Assembly (NCBI GenBank): GCA_014656495.1
Contig: BNCN01000020.1
Coordinates: forward strand, 47,940-111,939
Direction of reading: 5' to 3'
Source of the DNA: Comamonas sp. KCTC 72670
GTDB taxonomy: Bacteria; Myxococcota; Myxococcia; Myxococcales; Myxococcaceae
Length of the DNA: 64,000 nucleotides
Under the pieces are notes generated by a model. That model worked only from the letters and a program-made list of their open reading frames with translations. It searched no databases and was not told where the DNA came from. The position numbers and the translations under genes were made by a program. This document shows positions 26,234 through 36,332 of this stretch, in pieces (position 1 is the first letter of the stretch; each line of letters starts with the position of its first letter).

Positions 26234-26856
26234 CGCCTTTCGACATGCTCTTCCCCGTGAGCGGTGGGCCCGTGCCGTTGGACCACGGATACGTGCTCTT
26301 CTCGTCGCTGGGTGCCCGGGTGCCCGAGTTGCACGGGCGGACGGACCTGGGGGTGTTCACCCTTCGGGGCGAGCGCGCCGAGGGAGCGGCGCTGCACCTG
26401 GGACGGGGCACGCTGCGCCTGCGTTGCTCACCGGAGCTGGTGCCGCTCCTCCTTCCGCTGACCTCCGCGCCGCTGAACGTCGCCGGGCGCGAGGTGGTGC
26501 TCGGTTCGCCGGTGGTTCGCGCGCTGGAGCCATCGTCTTCGTTGAATGCGCGGGTCGTGACCTTCAAGCATGCGCTCGACGCGGCCTCCTTCCTGCGGGG
26601 GGGCTCCCGTTCGCTCCAGGAGTTGGAGTGTGAAGCGCGGCCGGTGCTGGGCCGCAGGCGGGTGGTGTGCATCCAGGGGCGGCGGGTGGTGGGGTATGCC
26701 CTTGAATTGCAGGGCCTGTCGAAAGAGGACTCGCTGCGTGTCCAGACGCGAGGGATGGGCGGACGTCGCCACATGGGCTGTGGCCTGTTCCTTCCGCCTC
26801 GCCCCGCGGTACGAGGCGTCGTCCCGCTTCGTGGGGGGCTCGCGACCGCCGCGTGA
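26230..26856 (+). CDS. cas6: Cas6, MYXAN-type crRNA endoribonuclease (copy of the Cmr locus)
   Basis: 208 residues from a GTG at 26230 overlapping the cmr6 stop. The sequence has the RAMP fold with a C-terminal glycine-rich loop GMGGRRHMGCGLF and fits the Cmx6 (TIGR02807) branch of Cas6. The enzyme cleaves the pre-crRNA at the 3' base of the repeat hairpin, leaving an 8-nt handle, here TTGAGCAC. It is closely related to the Cas6 at 48975-49586 (shared GGPVPLDHGY, GRGTLRLRC, VTFKHA, GGRRHMGCGLFLPP). Each copy stands next to an array whose repeats differ slightly. The histidine in PLDHGY is conserved in both and could be catalytic, which is inference. Confidence 0.92.
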   Translation: MTPFDMLFPVSGGPVPLDHGYVLFSSLGARVPELHGRTDLGVFTLRGERAEGAALHLGRGTLRLRCSPELVPLLLPLTSAPLNVAGREVVLGSPVVRALEPSSSLNARVVTFKHALDAASFLRGGSRSLQELECEARPVLGRRRVVCIQGRRVVGYALELQGLSKEDSLRVQTRGMGGRRHMGCGLFLPPRPAVRGVVPLRGGLATAA

Positions 26857-26910
26857 GCCCAGGTGCCGTTGTGGCCTGGCAGGGGCCCTGCGGGGATTGA
26901 AGGGCGCGAA

Positions 26911-27154
26911 AGACATTCAAGCACCTCGCCGTGGCGGAGGGCTGTCACGGCGAAATGGGCGAATTCCCCAGGGAGTTCATGGGGTTGTGGCTCTTTGACA
27001 GGTGAATAGGTGCATGATCGATGAAAAGACGAGTGATTTCCGTGGGTTCGGAGTGCTGGGTAGGGTCTGGACCTGACAACCTGGGGGCAGGTGGGGGAGG
27101 TGCTTGAAAAGAGGGCTGTAAGTCCCTGGAGTTGCTGGGGAATTCGGGCGGGCT
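26911..27154 (+). promoter_or_regulatory. Leader of CRISPR array 1
   Basis: 244 bp that precede the first repeat and align, base for base in length, with the leader of array 2. Strongly conserved blocks are CAAGCACCTCGCCGTGGCGG near the start, GAGTTCATGGGGTTG, a block centred on GTGAATAGGTGCATGATCGA, and GTGCTTGAAAAGAGGGCTGT close to the repeat. An inverted repeat TCGCCGTG (26926-26933) / CACGGCGA (26946-26953) lies at its upstream end. The leader is AT-richer than its surroundings, and should hold the pre-crRNA promoter and the site read by the Cas1-Cas2 integrase. Confidence 0.85.
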
Positions 27155-30100
27155 GTCGCGCTCGCCGTGATGCCGGAAGGCGTTGAGCACATGTATTACG
27201 TGTCTGTGAAGGACGATGATCACGCGTCGCGCTCGCCGTGATGCCGGAAGGCGTTGAGCACCCTCCAGCGACGCGACATGCCGGAGATCGGAGGTCCAGT
27301 CGCGCTCGCCGTGATGCCGGAAGGCGTTGAGCACAGGTCCACCGCGTCGGCGACAGGCGCCGACTCCACGGAGTCGCGCTCGCCGTGATGCCGGAAGGCG
27401 TTGAGCACAGCGGGTGGCGCCTGGACCACTCGCCCTGGCTGGCGTCGCGCTCGCCGTGATGCCGGAAGGCGTTGAGCACCCCGTCACCTGATAGAGCGAG
27501 TCCACCAGTTCGCGCCGGTCGCGCTCGCCGTGATGCCGGAAGGCGTTGAGCACCTTCTTGATTCCCGCGCCTCTTCCAGGAGTTGAAGTCGCGCTCGCCG
27601 TGATGCCGGAAGGCGTTGAGCACAGTCGACCGTCAGCCAATTCGGCTTGCAGCATGGTCGGTCGCGCTCGCCGTGATGCCGGAAGGCGTTGAGCACAGCT
27701 CCCTGTCCTGGCCCAGTTTCGGGAGGCGCTGGTCGCGCTCGCCGTGATGCCGGAAGGCGTTGAGCACCTCGAAGTCATCGCCGGTGAGGGCCGCCGCTAC
27801 ATGCTGGTCGCGCTCGCCGTGATGCCGGAAGGCGTTGAGCACTCATCTCTCTGGGCCAGGGCGGCGCGCAGGCGTCTGTCGCGCTCGCCGTGATGCCGGA
27901 AGGCGTTGAGCACTTCATGGCGCGCGATGGTCACCTTCCCGGAGTCGGGTCGCGCTCGCCGTGATGCCGGAAGGCGTTGCGCACGTGGGAGCAGCGGAGA
28001 GAAGCGCGACAAGGGCAGTAGTCGCGCTCGCCGTGATGCCGGAAGGCGTTGAGCACAGTTCGACCCTCAACACGTTGGTCCCGTTTCCGTCGCGCTCGCC
28101 GTGATGCCGGAAGGCGTTGAGCACTGGTGGCCTGCCCAGTTCGCGCCGTTCGCCGCCTGCGGTCGCGCTCGCCGTGATGCCGGAAGGCGTTGAGCACCAC
28201 GCCTTCTCAATGGCGCTCAGTTCGTAGTTGGCGGGTCGCGCTCGCCGTGATGCCGGAAGGCGTTGAGCACCCGGCTCCGGGAGACGAATAGCGGGGGTTA
28301 GGCGGGTCGCGCTCGCCGTGATGCCGGAAGGCGTTGAGCACAAGTTGTTGGAGAGGCTGTACACCTCCGCCTGGGTGGTCGCGCTCGCCGTGATGCCGGA
28401 AGGCGTTGAGCACAAGCGTACCGACGACCAGTTTCCCAGCCACCCCTAGTCGCGCTCGCCGTGATGCCGGAAGGCGTTGAGCACTGAACGTTCCAGATAC
28501 GGGATCATATGTTTCTCTTTCAGGTCGCGCTCGCCGTGATGCCGGAAGGCGTTGAGCACGAGCTGTCTTACGCCGCCCGGCTGACACGCCCGATCGCGTC
28601 GCGCTCGCCGTGATGCCGGAAGGCGTTGAGCACGTTTTGGCGGTGGACTTCTCGGCGGCAGGGGTCTGGGGTCGCGCTCGCCGTGATGCCGGAAGGCGTT
28701 GAGCACCTGAATTCAGCGTTCACGCCGTACTCCTCTGCGTCGTCGCGCTCGCCGTGATGCCGGAAGGCGTTGAGCACCTTCCAAACGGGACGTTGTCCAC
28801 CTGGACGGTGATGGTCGCGCTCGCCGTGATGCCGGAAGGCGTTGAGCACACGGTGGCACTCACTACAGCCACGTTGAAGGCGCGGTCGTCGCGCTCGCCG
28901 TGATGCCGGAAGGCGTTGAGCACACGGTGGCACTCACTACAGCCACGTTGAAGGCGCGGTCGTCGCGCTCGCCGTGATGCCGGAAGGCGTTGAGCACCGG
29001 CCAATCTGCCACATCGCCTCGGGGTAGCCGGAGCCGCGCTCGCCGTGATGCCGGAAGGCGTTGAGCACAGGCTGCGCTCGCGGCGGGCATTGCGAAGGAG
29101 TGTCGCGCTCGCCGTGATGCCGGAAGGCGTTGAGCACCGTTCATGGCTTCTTCACCAGACCGAGCCGCTTCCGGGTCGCGCTCGCCGTGATGCCGGAAGG
29201 CGTTGAGCACCAGTACCGCAACAGGCGCTCGCCCGTCTCGTGGTTGGTCGCGCTCGCCGTGATGCCGGAAGGCGTTGAGCACCTTTCCTGCATCTCCGGC
29301 GTGCGGATGGCGTGCGTCAGTCGCGCTCGCCGTGATGCCGGAAGGCGTTGCGCACGCAGCGAACGACGAACGAATCGCCCGTGTTCGGGCTGTCGCGCTC
29401 GCCGTGATGCCGGAAGGCGTTGAGCACGTGCCAGCCACATCCAGGCCATGTACCGCGTCCGTCGTCGCGCTCGCCGTGATGCCGGAAGGCATTGAGCACA
29501 CAACATAGGCCATGACCATCTTCCGGCTCTTGTAGTCGCGCTCGCCGTGATGCCGGAAGGCGTTGAGCACGCGTCGCGCGGCGACACCGGCGCGCCCTCG
29601 GAGAGTCGCGCTCGCCGTGATGCCGGAAGGCGTTGAGCACGCCCGCTGGCCCGGAAGGCCTTGTCAGCATTCACGTCGCGCTCGCCGTGATGCCGGAAGG
29701 CGTTGAGCACGTGTCCGGCTTGACGCCGGCCTCCTTCTCCCAGGTGCTGTAGTCGCGCTCGCCGTGATGCCGGAAGGCGTTGAGCACCGCTCAAGCTTCA
29801 GCACACGAGAGATGCGTTCGGTCAGCGTCGCGCTCGCCGTGATGCCGGAAGGCGTTGAGCACAACGGGTGGGTGTAACTCGGGTAGATGGGAGCCTGCGG
29901 TCGCGTTCGCCGTGATGCCGGAAGGCGTTGAGCACCTACCGTCCACCACGAGGACGGAGGTGGCGTCAGGCGTCGCGCTCGCCGTGATGCCGGAAGGTGT
30001 TGAGCACTCGATGACCCCGGGGCTCAATTTGTTGAGGATGATCCCGTCGCGCTCGCCGTGATGCCGGAAGGCGTTGAGCACGAGAGTCCTGGGTCCTGAG

Positions 30101-31014
30101 ATTGCTGTATGAGCAGTCGCGCTCGCCGTGATGCCGGAAGGCGTTGAGCACTCGAAAGCGTGCTCGGGGTCGGCGGCCAGCTCCAGCTGTCGCGCTCGCC
30201 GTGATGCCGGAAGGCGTTGAGCAGTGGCTCAGCTCCATCACCAGGCCGGGCGGGGTGGTGTCGCGCTTGCCGTGATGCCGGAAGGCGTCGAGCACTGTGA
30301 AGGCACGCCGCACGAACCAGCCGGATAGTAGATGTCGCGCTCGCCGTGATGCCGGAAGGCGTTGAGCACATGTTGGCGTTGCTGCGCCAGTACGCGACGA
30401 GGTTCAGTCGCGCTCGCCGTGATGCCGGAAGGCGTTGCGCACTGGGCGCGCGGCGGGGGAAAAGCCCGGCGTCGCGCTCGCCGTGAAGCCGGAAGGCGTT
30501 GAGCACTTGCCGACGTCCCAGTACATCGTCAGCAGGGCGAGTCGCGCTCACCGTGATGCCGGAAGGCGTTGAGCACGGCATTGCCTCTATCTCGTCGCAT
30601 GGGATTCCCAACGGGTCGCGCTCGCCGTGATGCCGGAAGGCGTTGAGCACACTCTCGCGCACGCCTTGGCCGCAAACATGAGGGCGGCCTGTAGCACTCG
30701 CCGTGATGCCGGAAGGCGTTGAGCACGCGAACAGGCGGGACTGGTTGTCACGGAAGTAAAGTCGCGCTCGCCGTGATGCCGGAAGGCATTGAGCACTTAC
30801 CTGTACTCACCATGATGTCGATCACGCTGTCGGGTCGCGCTCGCCGTGACGCCGGCAGGCGTTGAGCACCGTCAGTTCAACGCGCGTTTCGACTCGGACG
30901 GGAGCGTCGCGCTCGCCGTGATGCCGGCAGGCGTTGAGCACAGTCGCAGCGCGTCCAGTCGCACTTCGTCGAGCGGCAGTCGCGCTCGCCGTGATTTGAG
31001 AAGGCGTTGCTCAC
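27155..31014 (+). CRISPR. CRISPR array 1 (Cmr-linked), 54 repeats of 36 bp
   Basis: I count 54 repeats and 53 spacers, spacers mostly 34-39 bp. The consensus repeat begins GTCGCGCTCGCCGTGATGCC and ends GGCGTTGAGCAC. Repeat positions 16-29 form a short stem with loop GGAA (a GNRA tetraloop), and cleavage at its base would leave TTGAGCAC as handle. The leader and cas genes are on the low-coordinate side, so transcription is rightward. Repeats become irregular towards the far end (for example at 30260, 30691, 30834, 30906), and the last one (30979-31014) has several changes, marking the old end. One spacer is duplicated. Confidence 0.97.
28850..28961 (+). repeat. Duplicated spacer-repeat unit inside array 1
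   Basis: The 38-bp spacers at 28850-28887 and 28924-28961 are identical (ACGGTGGCACTCAC...AAGGCGCGGTC), with an intact repeat between them at 28888-28923. This is one unit copied in tandem, probably by recombination between repeats or replication slippage. Confidence 0.93.
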
Positions 31015-31075
31015 ATCCGGAAACTTGGAGCCCGTACTCCGCTTGTCGAGAGCCTGCCCGCAGTACACGGCCTCC

Positions 31076-31216
31076 ATGCCCGAGCACCAGGTCTACGAGT
31101 TCGTGACGCTGGACCGGCCATTGACGGAGAATCAAATGGCGGAGTTCCGTGCCAGCTCGACCCTGGCCAAGATCACACCGAGCCGGTTCTGGAACGAATA
31201 CCACTGGGGCGATGAC
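31076..31216 (+). pseudogene. Truncated remnant of a conserved hypothetical gene
   Basis: Only the first 47 residues are protein-like: MPEHQVYEFVTLDRPLTENQ continuing to RFWNEYHWGD, which resembles the N-terminus of a conserved bacterial protein family. After that the frame runs on without sense (LPSFNRDAGPARSAISWHPP), so the rest of the gene has been lost. The remnant sits 61 bp past the last, worn repeat of array 1 and just before the SNF2 helicase. It may mark a deletion or insertion boundary at the end of the CRISPR locus. The family assignment is from memory of the motif. Confidence 0.6.
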
Positions 31217-31374
31217 GGACTTCCAAGCTTCAATCGCGATGCGGGCCCTGCCAGGTCCGCCATCTCGTGGCACCCCCCTGAAAGTGTCGGCCTCTGGGCA
31301 GGCCCTCGTTGCGGCTGGCGCCCACCGTCAAGGGTGACCTGTCGCGGGCGGTGGTCGAAAGTATATTTCCACGG

Positions 31375-34356
31375 ATGCCCGTCGTGTTCCTTCCCAACAC
31401 CGAAGCGCTTTTCCTTTGGGGGGGCGAGCCGCTACCCCGTTCGCTCAGCGGCTTGTCGAGGGCGGGTGTCCGTGCCGCTGTCCCGCTCGTGACACCCAAG
31501 GGGTTGCGTCAGTGCGAGGGGCGTGAGCTGCCGCTGGCCGCAACCGTCGAGCAGCTCGCGGTGACGAGGGCTGCCGAGGTCGAATCCTTCCCGGGTTCCC
31601 TCGCTGTGTGGAGCCTGGCAAGCAAGCTTGCGTTGGAGTTGATATCGCGTGAGCGCGTGGTCCCCGTGCTCCTGCGGCGAGGAGGGCGCACCGAGGCGCG
31701 TTGGGCCGCGGCCCTCGCCGCTCCCGAAGACGCCAACCGCGTCGCCGCCCTCGCCAAGAGCCTGCCGCCCAGCGCGCACGCCGTCCCGGTCGGCCCGGAG
31801 CGAGGCGGCACCGTCTGGGCGCAGGAGGCCTTGCTGCGCGCCTTCCTCGACGCCACCGTCGACACCTTCTTGCGCGCGGCGCGAGGTTCCGCCGCGTTGC
31901 CGTCGCGTGCCCGGCCCCGGCGCCCATCCTCATGGGAAACGCGCTGGAGCGAGGCGCTCACCAGCGAGCGGCGCGACTTCGCGCCAGAAGGTTTCGCCGA
32001 GCGGTCCATCGTCGACGAACTCACGCGCTGGAGTGAGCCGGCGCTCGGCGCCAGGGACCGGCTCCGCGCCTGCTTCCGGCTGGAGCCCCCGAAGGCGGAC
32101 CACGAACCCTTCGCCCTGAGCTTCCACCTCCAGGCCCCGGATGACCCGAGCCTGCTCGTCCCGGCCGCCGACGTCTGGAAGACGCGCGGACGCAGCCTGG
32201 AGAAGCTCGGCCGGGCCTTCCGTGACCCGCAGGAGTCGCTGCTCGAGGCGCTCGGCCGCGCGTCACGGCTCTTTCCGCCGCTGGCGCTCGTGCTCGAAAG
32301 CCCCCGTCCGCAGGCGCTCCTGCTCGAGCCCGCCGCCGCGTGGACGTTCCTCTCGGAGGGCGCCCGCGTGCTCTCCGACGCGGGCTTCGGCGTCATCGTC
32401 CCCGGCGAGCTCACCACCACGGGCCGGCGCCGCCTGCGCCTGCGCATGCGCGTGGGGGCGGGCTCGAAGACCGCGGGCGTCGTCGACGGTGCCTCGGGGC
32501 TGGGGCTCGACGCGCTGCTGCGCGTGGACTGGGATGCCGTGCTGGGGGACCAGCCCCTCTCCGCGCGGGAGCTGGCGCTGCTCGCCCAGCGCAAGGCCCC
32601 CCTCGTGCGCTTCCGCGGCGAGTGGGTCGCGGTGGATCCCCAGGAACTCGACGCCATCCAGCGCCACCTGGCCCAGGGCCCCGGCCGGATGGCGCTGAGC
32701 GAGGCGGTGCGGGTGTCCCTGCTCGGCGAGACACGCCACGGCGGGCTCCCCGTCACCGTCCTCGCCGCGGGGGACCTCGAGGCGCGCTTGCGCCACCTGC
32801 GCACGGGCGGCGCCTCGGCCCAGGAGGCGCCCCACGCGCTGCGCGCCACACTCAGGCCCTATCAGGCGCGGGGCCTGCATTGGTTGGACACGCTGGCTTC
32901 ATTGGGGCTCGGGGCCTGCCTCGCGGATGACATGGGGTTGGGCAAGACGGTGCAGATGCTGGCCTTCCTGTTGCGGCGGCTGGAGGGGGCGCCCGCCGAG
33001 GCGCGGCCCACGTTGCTGGTGGCCCCCACCTCCGTGGTGGGCAACTGGGAGCGTGAAATCGCCCGCTTCGCTCCCACCCTGCGCGTGACGCCGCACTACG
33101 GCGCCGAGCGCGCCCGCACGGTGCGCGGCTTCCCTCGCGGGCCAGGCGCGCTGGTGCTCACCACCTACGGCCTGCTGCGCCGGGACGCGGCGCTGCTCGC
33201 GCGCGTGAACTGGGACACGGTGGTGCTCGACGAGGCGCAGAACATCAAGAACGCCGCGTCGGCCACCGCCCGCGCGGCCCGGTCGCTGCGCGCAAGCCAG
33301 CGCTTCGCGCTCACCGGCACGCCGGTGGAGAACCGCCTGGCGGAGCTGTGGTCCATCCTCGAGTTCGCCAACCCGGGGCTGCTCGGGCCGCTGGAGACGT
33401 TCCGGCGCGAGGTGGCGCTGCCCATCGAGCGCCATGGCAGTCAGGAGGCCGCGGACCGGCTGCGGCGCATCGTCGGCCCCTTCGTCCTGCGCCGCCTCAA
33501 GAGCGACCCGACCATCATCGCGGACCTCCCCGCCAAGAACGAGATGAAGGTCGTCTGCACGCTCACGCGCGAACAGGCCACGCTCTACAAGGCCGTGGTG
33601 GACGAGGAGCTGCGCCGCATCGAGGCGTCCGACGGCATGGCGCGCCGCGGCCGCGTGCTCGCGCTGCTGCTGTACACCAAGCAGATCGCCAACCACCCGG
33701 CGCAGTATCTCGGGGAGGCGGGGCCCCTGCCGGGGCGCTCGGGGAAGCTGGCGCGCGTGATGGAGATGCTCGAGGAGGCCCTCTCCGCGGGAGACAAGGC
33801 GCTCGTCTTCACGCAGTTCCGGGAGATGGGCGACAAGCTGGTGGCGCACCTGTCGGAGCACCTGGGCCACGAGGTGCTGTTCCTCCACGGGGGGACGTCC
33901 CGGAAGGCGCGGGATGAGATGGTGCGGCGTTTCCAGGAGGACGCCCAAGGCCCGCGCATCTTCGTGTTGTCCGTGAAGGCGGGCGGCACGGGCCTCAACC
34001 TGACGGCGGCGAGCCATGTGTTCCATTACGACCGCTGGTGGAACCCGGCCGTCGAGGACCAGGCAACCGACCGCGCGTACCGCATTGGCCAGAGGCGCGC
34101 GGTGCAGGTCCACAAGCTGGTGTGCGCGGGCACCGTCGAGGAGAAGATCGACCGTTTGCTCGAACAGAAGCGCCAGCTCGCGGAGCAGGTCGTGGGCGCG
34201 GGCGAGCACTGGGTGACGGAGCTGGGCACGTCGGCGCTGCGTGAGCTGTTCTCCCTGTCCGAGGGCGCAGTCGCGGACGAGGGGGAGGATGAACAGGCAC
34301 GAGGGAGTCCCGCGAGACGAATCGGACGCGCGCGCTCGACGGCGGTGGCGTCATGA
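31375..34356 (+). CDS. SNF2-family DEAD/DEAH helicase-like ATPase
   Basis: About 993 residues from the ATG at 31375 (MPVVFLPNTEALFLWGG); an in-frame TTG lies at 31309 and neither has a clear ribosome-binding site. The C-terminal half is a full SNF2 ATPase: motif I DDMGLGKT near residue 518, motif II DEAQ near 619, motif III LTGTPVENR, and motif VI AYRIGQ. The N-terminal half matches the SNF2-associated region often found in bacterial members. These proteins translocate on double-stranded DNA and remodel nucleoprotein; several are parts of defence systems. The next gene, a SWIM zinc-finger protein, overlaps the stop by four bases, a common partnership in bacteria. Confidence 0.9.
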   Translation: MPVVFLPNTEALFLWGGEPLPRSLSGLSRAGVRAAVPLVTPKGLRQCEGRELPLAATVEQLAVTRAAEVESFPGSLAVWSLASKLALELISRERVVPVLLRRGGRTEARWAAALAAPEDANRVAALAKSLPPSAHAVPVGPERGGTVWAQEALLRAFLDATVDTFLRAARGSAALPSRARPRRPSSWETRWSEALTSERRDFAPEGFAERSIVDELTRWSEPALGARDRLRACFRLEPPKADHEPFALSFHLQAPDDPSLLVPAADVWKTRGRSLEKLGRAFRDPQESLLEALGRASRLFPPLALVLESPRPQALLLEPAAAWTFLSEGARVLSDAGFGVIVPGELTTTGRRRLRLRMRVGAGSKTAGVVDGASGLGLDALLRVDWDAVLGDQPLSARELALLAQRKAPLVRFRGEWVAVDPQELDAIQRHLAQGPGRMALSEAVRVSLLGETRHGGLPVTVLAAGDLEARLRHLRTGGASAQEAPHALRATLRPYQARGLHWLDTLASLGLGACLADDMGLGKTVQMLAFLLRRLEGAPAEARPTLLVAPTSVVGNWEREIARFAPTLRVTPHYGAERARTVRGFPRGPGALVLTTYGLLRRDAALLARVNWDTVVLDEAQNIKNAASATARAARSLRASQRFALTGTPVENRLAELWSILEFANPGLLGPLETFRREVALPIERHGSQEAADRLRRIVGPFVLRRLKSDPTIIADLPAKNEMKVVCTLTREQATLYKAVVDEELRRIEASDGMARRGRVLALLLYTKQIANHPAQYLGEAGPLPGRSGKLARVMEMLEEALSAGDKALVFTQFREMGDKLVAHLSEHLGHEVLFLHGGTSRKARDEMVRRFQEDAQGPRIFVLSVKAGGTGLNLTAASHVFHYDRWWNPAVEDQATDRAYRIGQRRAVQVHKLVCAGTVEEKIDRLLEQKRQLAEQVVGAGEHWVTELGTSALRELFSLSEGAVADEGEDEQARGSPARRIGRARSTAVAS

Positions 34357-35284
34357 GCCCCCGGGACTTCTGGGGCTGGCCCTCCACGCCGAAGCGGCCG
34401 CCGCCCGAGCATGGCATCAAGGTGAAGAAGGCCGGCGCCACGTGGTGGGGCGAGCGGTGGCTGGAGGCGCTCGAGAGCGTCCTGGAGGGAGATTCGGGGC
34501 GGCTGTCCCGGGGCGGACGTATGCGCGGGCGGGGCGCACGCATGACCTGGTCATCCAGCGTGGCAAGGTCTCCGCGCGGGTGACGGGCTCTCGCCCGACG
34601 CCCTACGCCGTCTCGTTGGCGCTCCGCCAGTTCGACGAGGGCGTCTGGAAGAAGGCCGTCGCGGGGATGGCTGGCAGGGCCCAGTACGCCGCGGAGCTGC
34701 TGGCGGGGACGATGCCCCAGGACATCGACGCGGTCTTCCGCGCCGCAGGCGTGAGCCTCTTCCCTCGAAGCCGCGAGGAACTGGTGACGAACTGCACGTG
34801 TCCCGACTGGGGAGATCCGTGCAAGCACGTCGCCGCCACGCACTACGTGTTGGGCGAGGCGCTGGACCGCGACCCGTTCCTCCTGTTCGAGCTGCGCGGC
34901 TGGACGAAGGCGCGGGTGCTGGACGCGCTGCGGGCCGCGCGCGGAGGTGAGCCGCGCACGGCGGTGAAGCGGAAGCGGGCGGCGTCGGCCGACGGCGAGG
35001 TGGCTCCCGTGCCGCGCGGGGTAAAACCGGGAAAGCTGACGCGGGCTGACTATGACCTCCCGCGCAAGCCGCTCCCGGCGATGGGCTTCTCGTTCGACGC
35101 GCCATCCGTTCATGGCGCGGTCCTTCGGCAACTGGGGTCGCCAGCGTCATGGGGCGTGAAGGACACTCCTGGGGACATGCTCTCATCGCAGGTTCAAGCA
35201 GCGGCGGAGGGGGCACGGCGCATCGCACTGCGAGAGACCGACTCGCGAGACGAGGTTCCAGCCGCGAGGAAGCCAAGGCGTTAG
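34353..35284 (+). pseudogene. SWIM zinc-finger protein gene, broken by a one-base frameshift
   Basis: The ATG at 34353 overlaps the helicase stop (ATGA). The first 53 codons read PPPEHGIKVKKAGATWWGERWLEALE..., typical of SWIM proteins, but the frame fails at the run of four Gs, 34510-34513. Adding one G restores GRTYARAGRTHDLVIQRGKV and the rest up to the stop at 35284, including the SWIM motif CTCPDWGDPCKH. In the current frame the product would end near 34583. It is either a real loss-of-function mutation or an assembly error in a homopolymer. The intact protein would be about 310 residues and probably binds DNA or protein together with the SNF2 ATPase. Confidence 0.8.
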
Positions 35285-35516
35285 GACATCGCGGATGCTC
35301 GATGTCCGTCGGTCGCGCGTGAGAACCGCACGTTGGGCTCGGCTGGCGGAGCTGGGCGCCTGCGCGGAGCGTTCATGGAGCGCACGCACGGCAGCACCCA
35401 CCGGCTGGGCTGCAGGGCCGGACAGGAATCCACGCGTGCCTGAACCTGATGCGCTCGGGAACGGGGCCCTGCTTTCGGTGGCGACCATTCTGTGCGTTGC
35501 GCTGCTTGCAGAGGCG
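35285..35516. other. Intergenic region between convergent genes, no gene
   Basis: Open frames here (for example one from 35295) have no family resemblance, no ribosome-binding site and unusual amino acid use (Arg/Ala/Trp-rich), so I do not call a gene. I found no strong hairpin. Confidence 0.5.
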
Positions 35517-36332
35517 TCACGCTTGTTTGAAGGGAGGCGGTGGTGACGGAGTCGCGGCCAGTCGCTTGCTCAGTCCCTCCACCAGTTCCTGCATGCGCAC
35601 CTTGTCTCGCGTGGCAAGGGAGAGCCGCACGGACTCCCCAGGGTTGGGGCTCAGGATGGCGGTCGCGTCGTGTCGCTCGAAGTAGCGTACGACAGTGGAT
35701 TCGGCGTGTTGCTCAAACCCGAAGGCAGCCATTTGGGCCGCGCCTCGTTCAACTTCTCTGGGGGAATTCGCCGCGAAGAAAAGGGTCTGCTGATGGGGGA
35801 ATTGAGGCCAGCGGTATTGCAGGTAGGCCTTGGCGAAGAGCGCTTCGTAAAGCGTGGGCTCGACGAGGTCGAAGATCTGGATGGATTCGGCGAACTCGCG
35901 TGGCCGCTCAGGCGGAGGGTATGCGGTGAGCACGAATTCCCCCGAGTCCTCGTCTTCGTCCAGCTCAATGGGTTGCTCGCCAGACTCGTAGAGGGAGATG
36001 CCGATGACCAGTGCGCCGTCTCGTGAGGCCCCCGCGCGAGCGTAGTGCCGGGTGAGTGTTTCGAGGCGGAAATCGCCGTTCTGGAAGCACAGCTCGCCCA
36101 TTCCGCGGCCCATGTTCCGGAGGAAGTCGACGTAAGGTCCGGGAAGCGTTCTCCCTACGAGTGCCTGGTGCCTTTCGATATCCTCGGAAGTGTACCCCTC
36201 GATTTCCCCGCGGAAGGTGGGGCGATACCGCGTGATGGCGGAAATCAATGGCTCCATTCGGCTCGCTGAGGAAGTGCTCAATCCTTGCTCCTGTGCAGCG
36301 GGGGCACCGGAAATGGAGGGCGTCCAGGTCAT
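35517..36332 (-). CDS. SMI1/KNR4 (SUKH) family protein, probable immunity protein
   Basis: Up to 271 residues. The SUKH hallmark is visible as ERHQALVGRTLPGPYVDFLRNMGRGMGELCF, a helix followed by a LPxxYxxFL-type motif. A second alpha/beta region follows to the end. SUKH proteins commonly neutralise polymorphic toxins, especially nucleases and deaminases. The start at 36332 overlaps the stop of the paralogue (ATGA); an in-frame ATG at 36257 (MEPLISAITRY) also fits the paralogue alignment. It is the distal gene of a five-gene minus-strand operon whose toxin candidate is the DUF4150 protein two genes upstream. Confidence 0.78.
   Translation of the reverse strand: MTWTPSISGAPAAQEQGLSTSSASRMEPLISAITRYRPTFRGEIEGYTSEDIERHQALVGRTLPGPYVDFLRNMGRGMGELCFQNGDFRLETLTRHYARAGASRDGALVIGISLYESGEQPIELDEDEDSGEFVLTAYPPPERPREFAESIQIFDLVEPTLYEALFAKAYLQYRWPQFPHQQTLFFAANSPREVERGAAQMAAFGFEQHAESTVVRYFERHDATAILSPNPGESVRLSLATRDKVRMQELVEGLSKRLAATPSPPPPFKQA

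Noticed and set aside
25695..31077. Many long minus-strand open frames over array 1 with repeated LNAFRHHGERD
   Set aside because: They are translations of the 36-bp CRISPR repeat and spacers; a 36-base repeat with spacers near 36 bases keeps frames open by chance.
31007..31492. A 161-residue protein after array 1
   Set aside because: Only residues from 31076 to about 31216 look like protein; the rest is out-of-frame sequence, so it is listed as a remnant.
35295..35546. An 83-residue plus-strand frame after the SWIM gene
   Set aside because: No family resemblance, no ribosome-binding site and overlap with the convergent SUKH gene.
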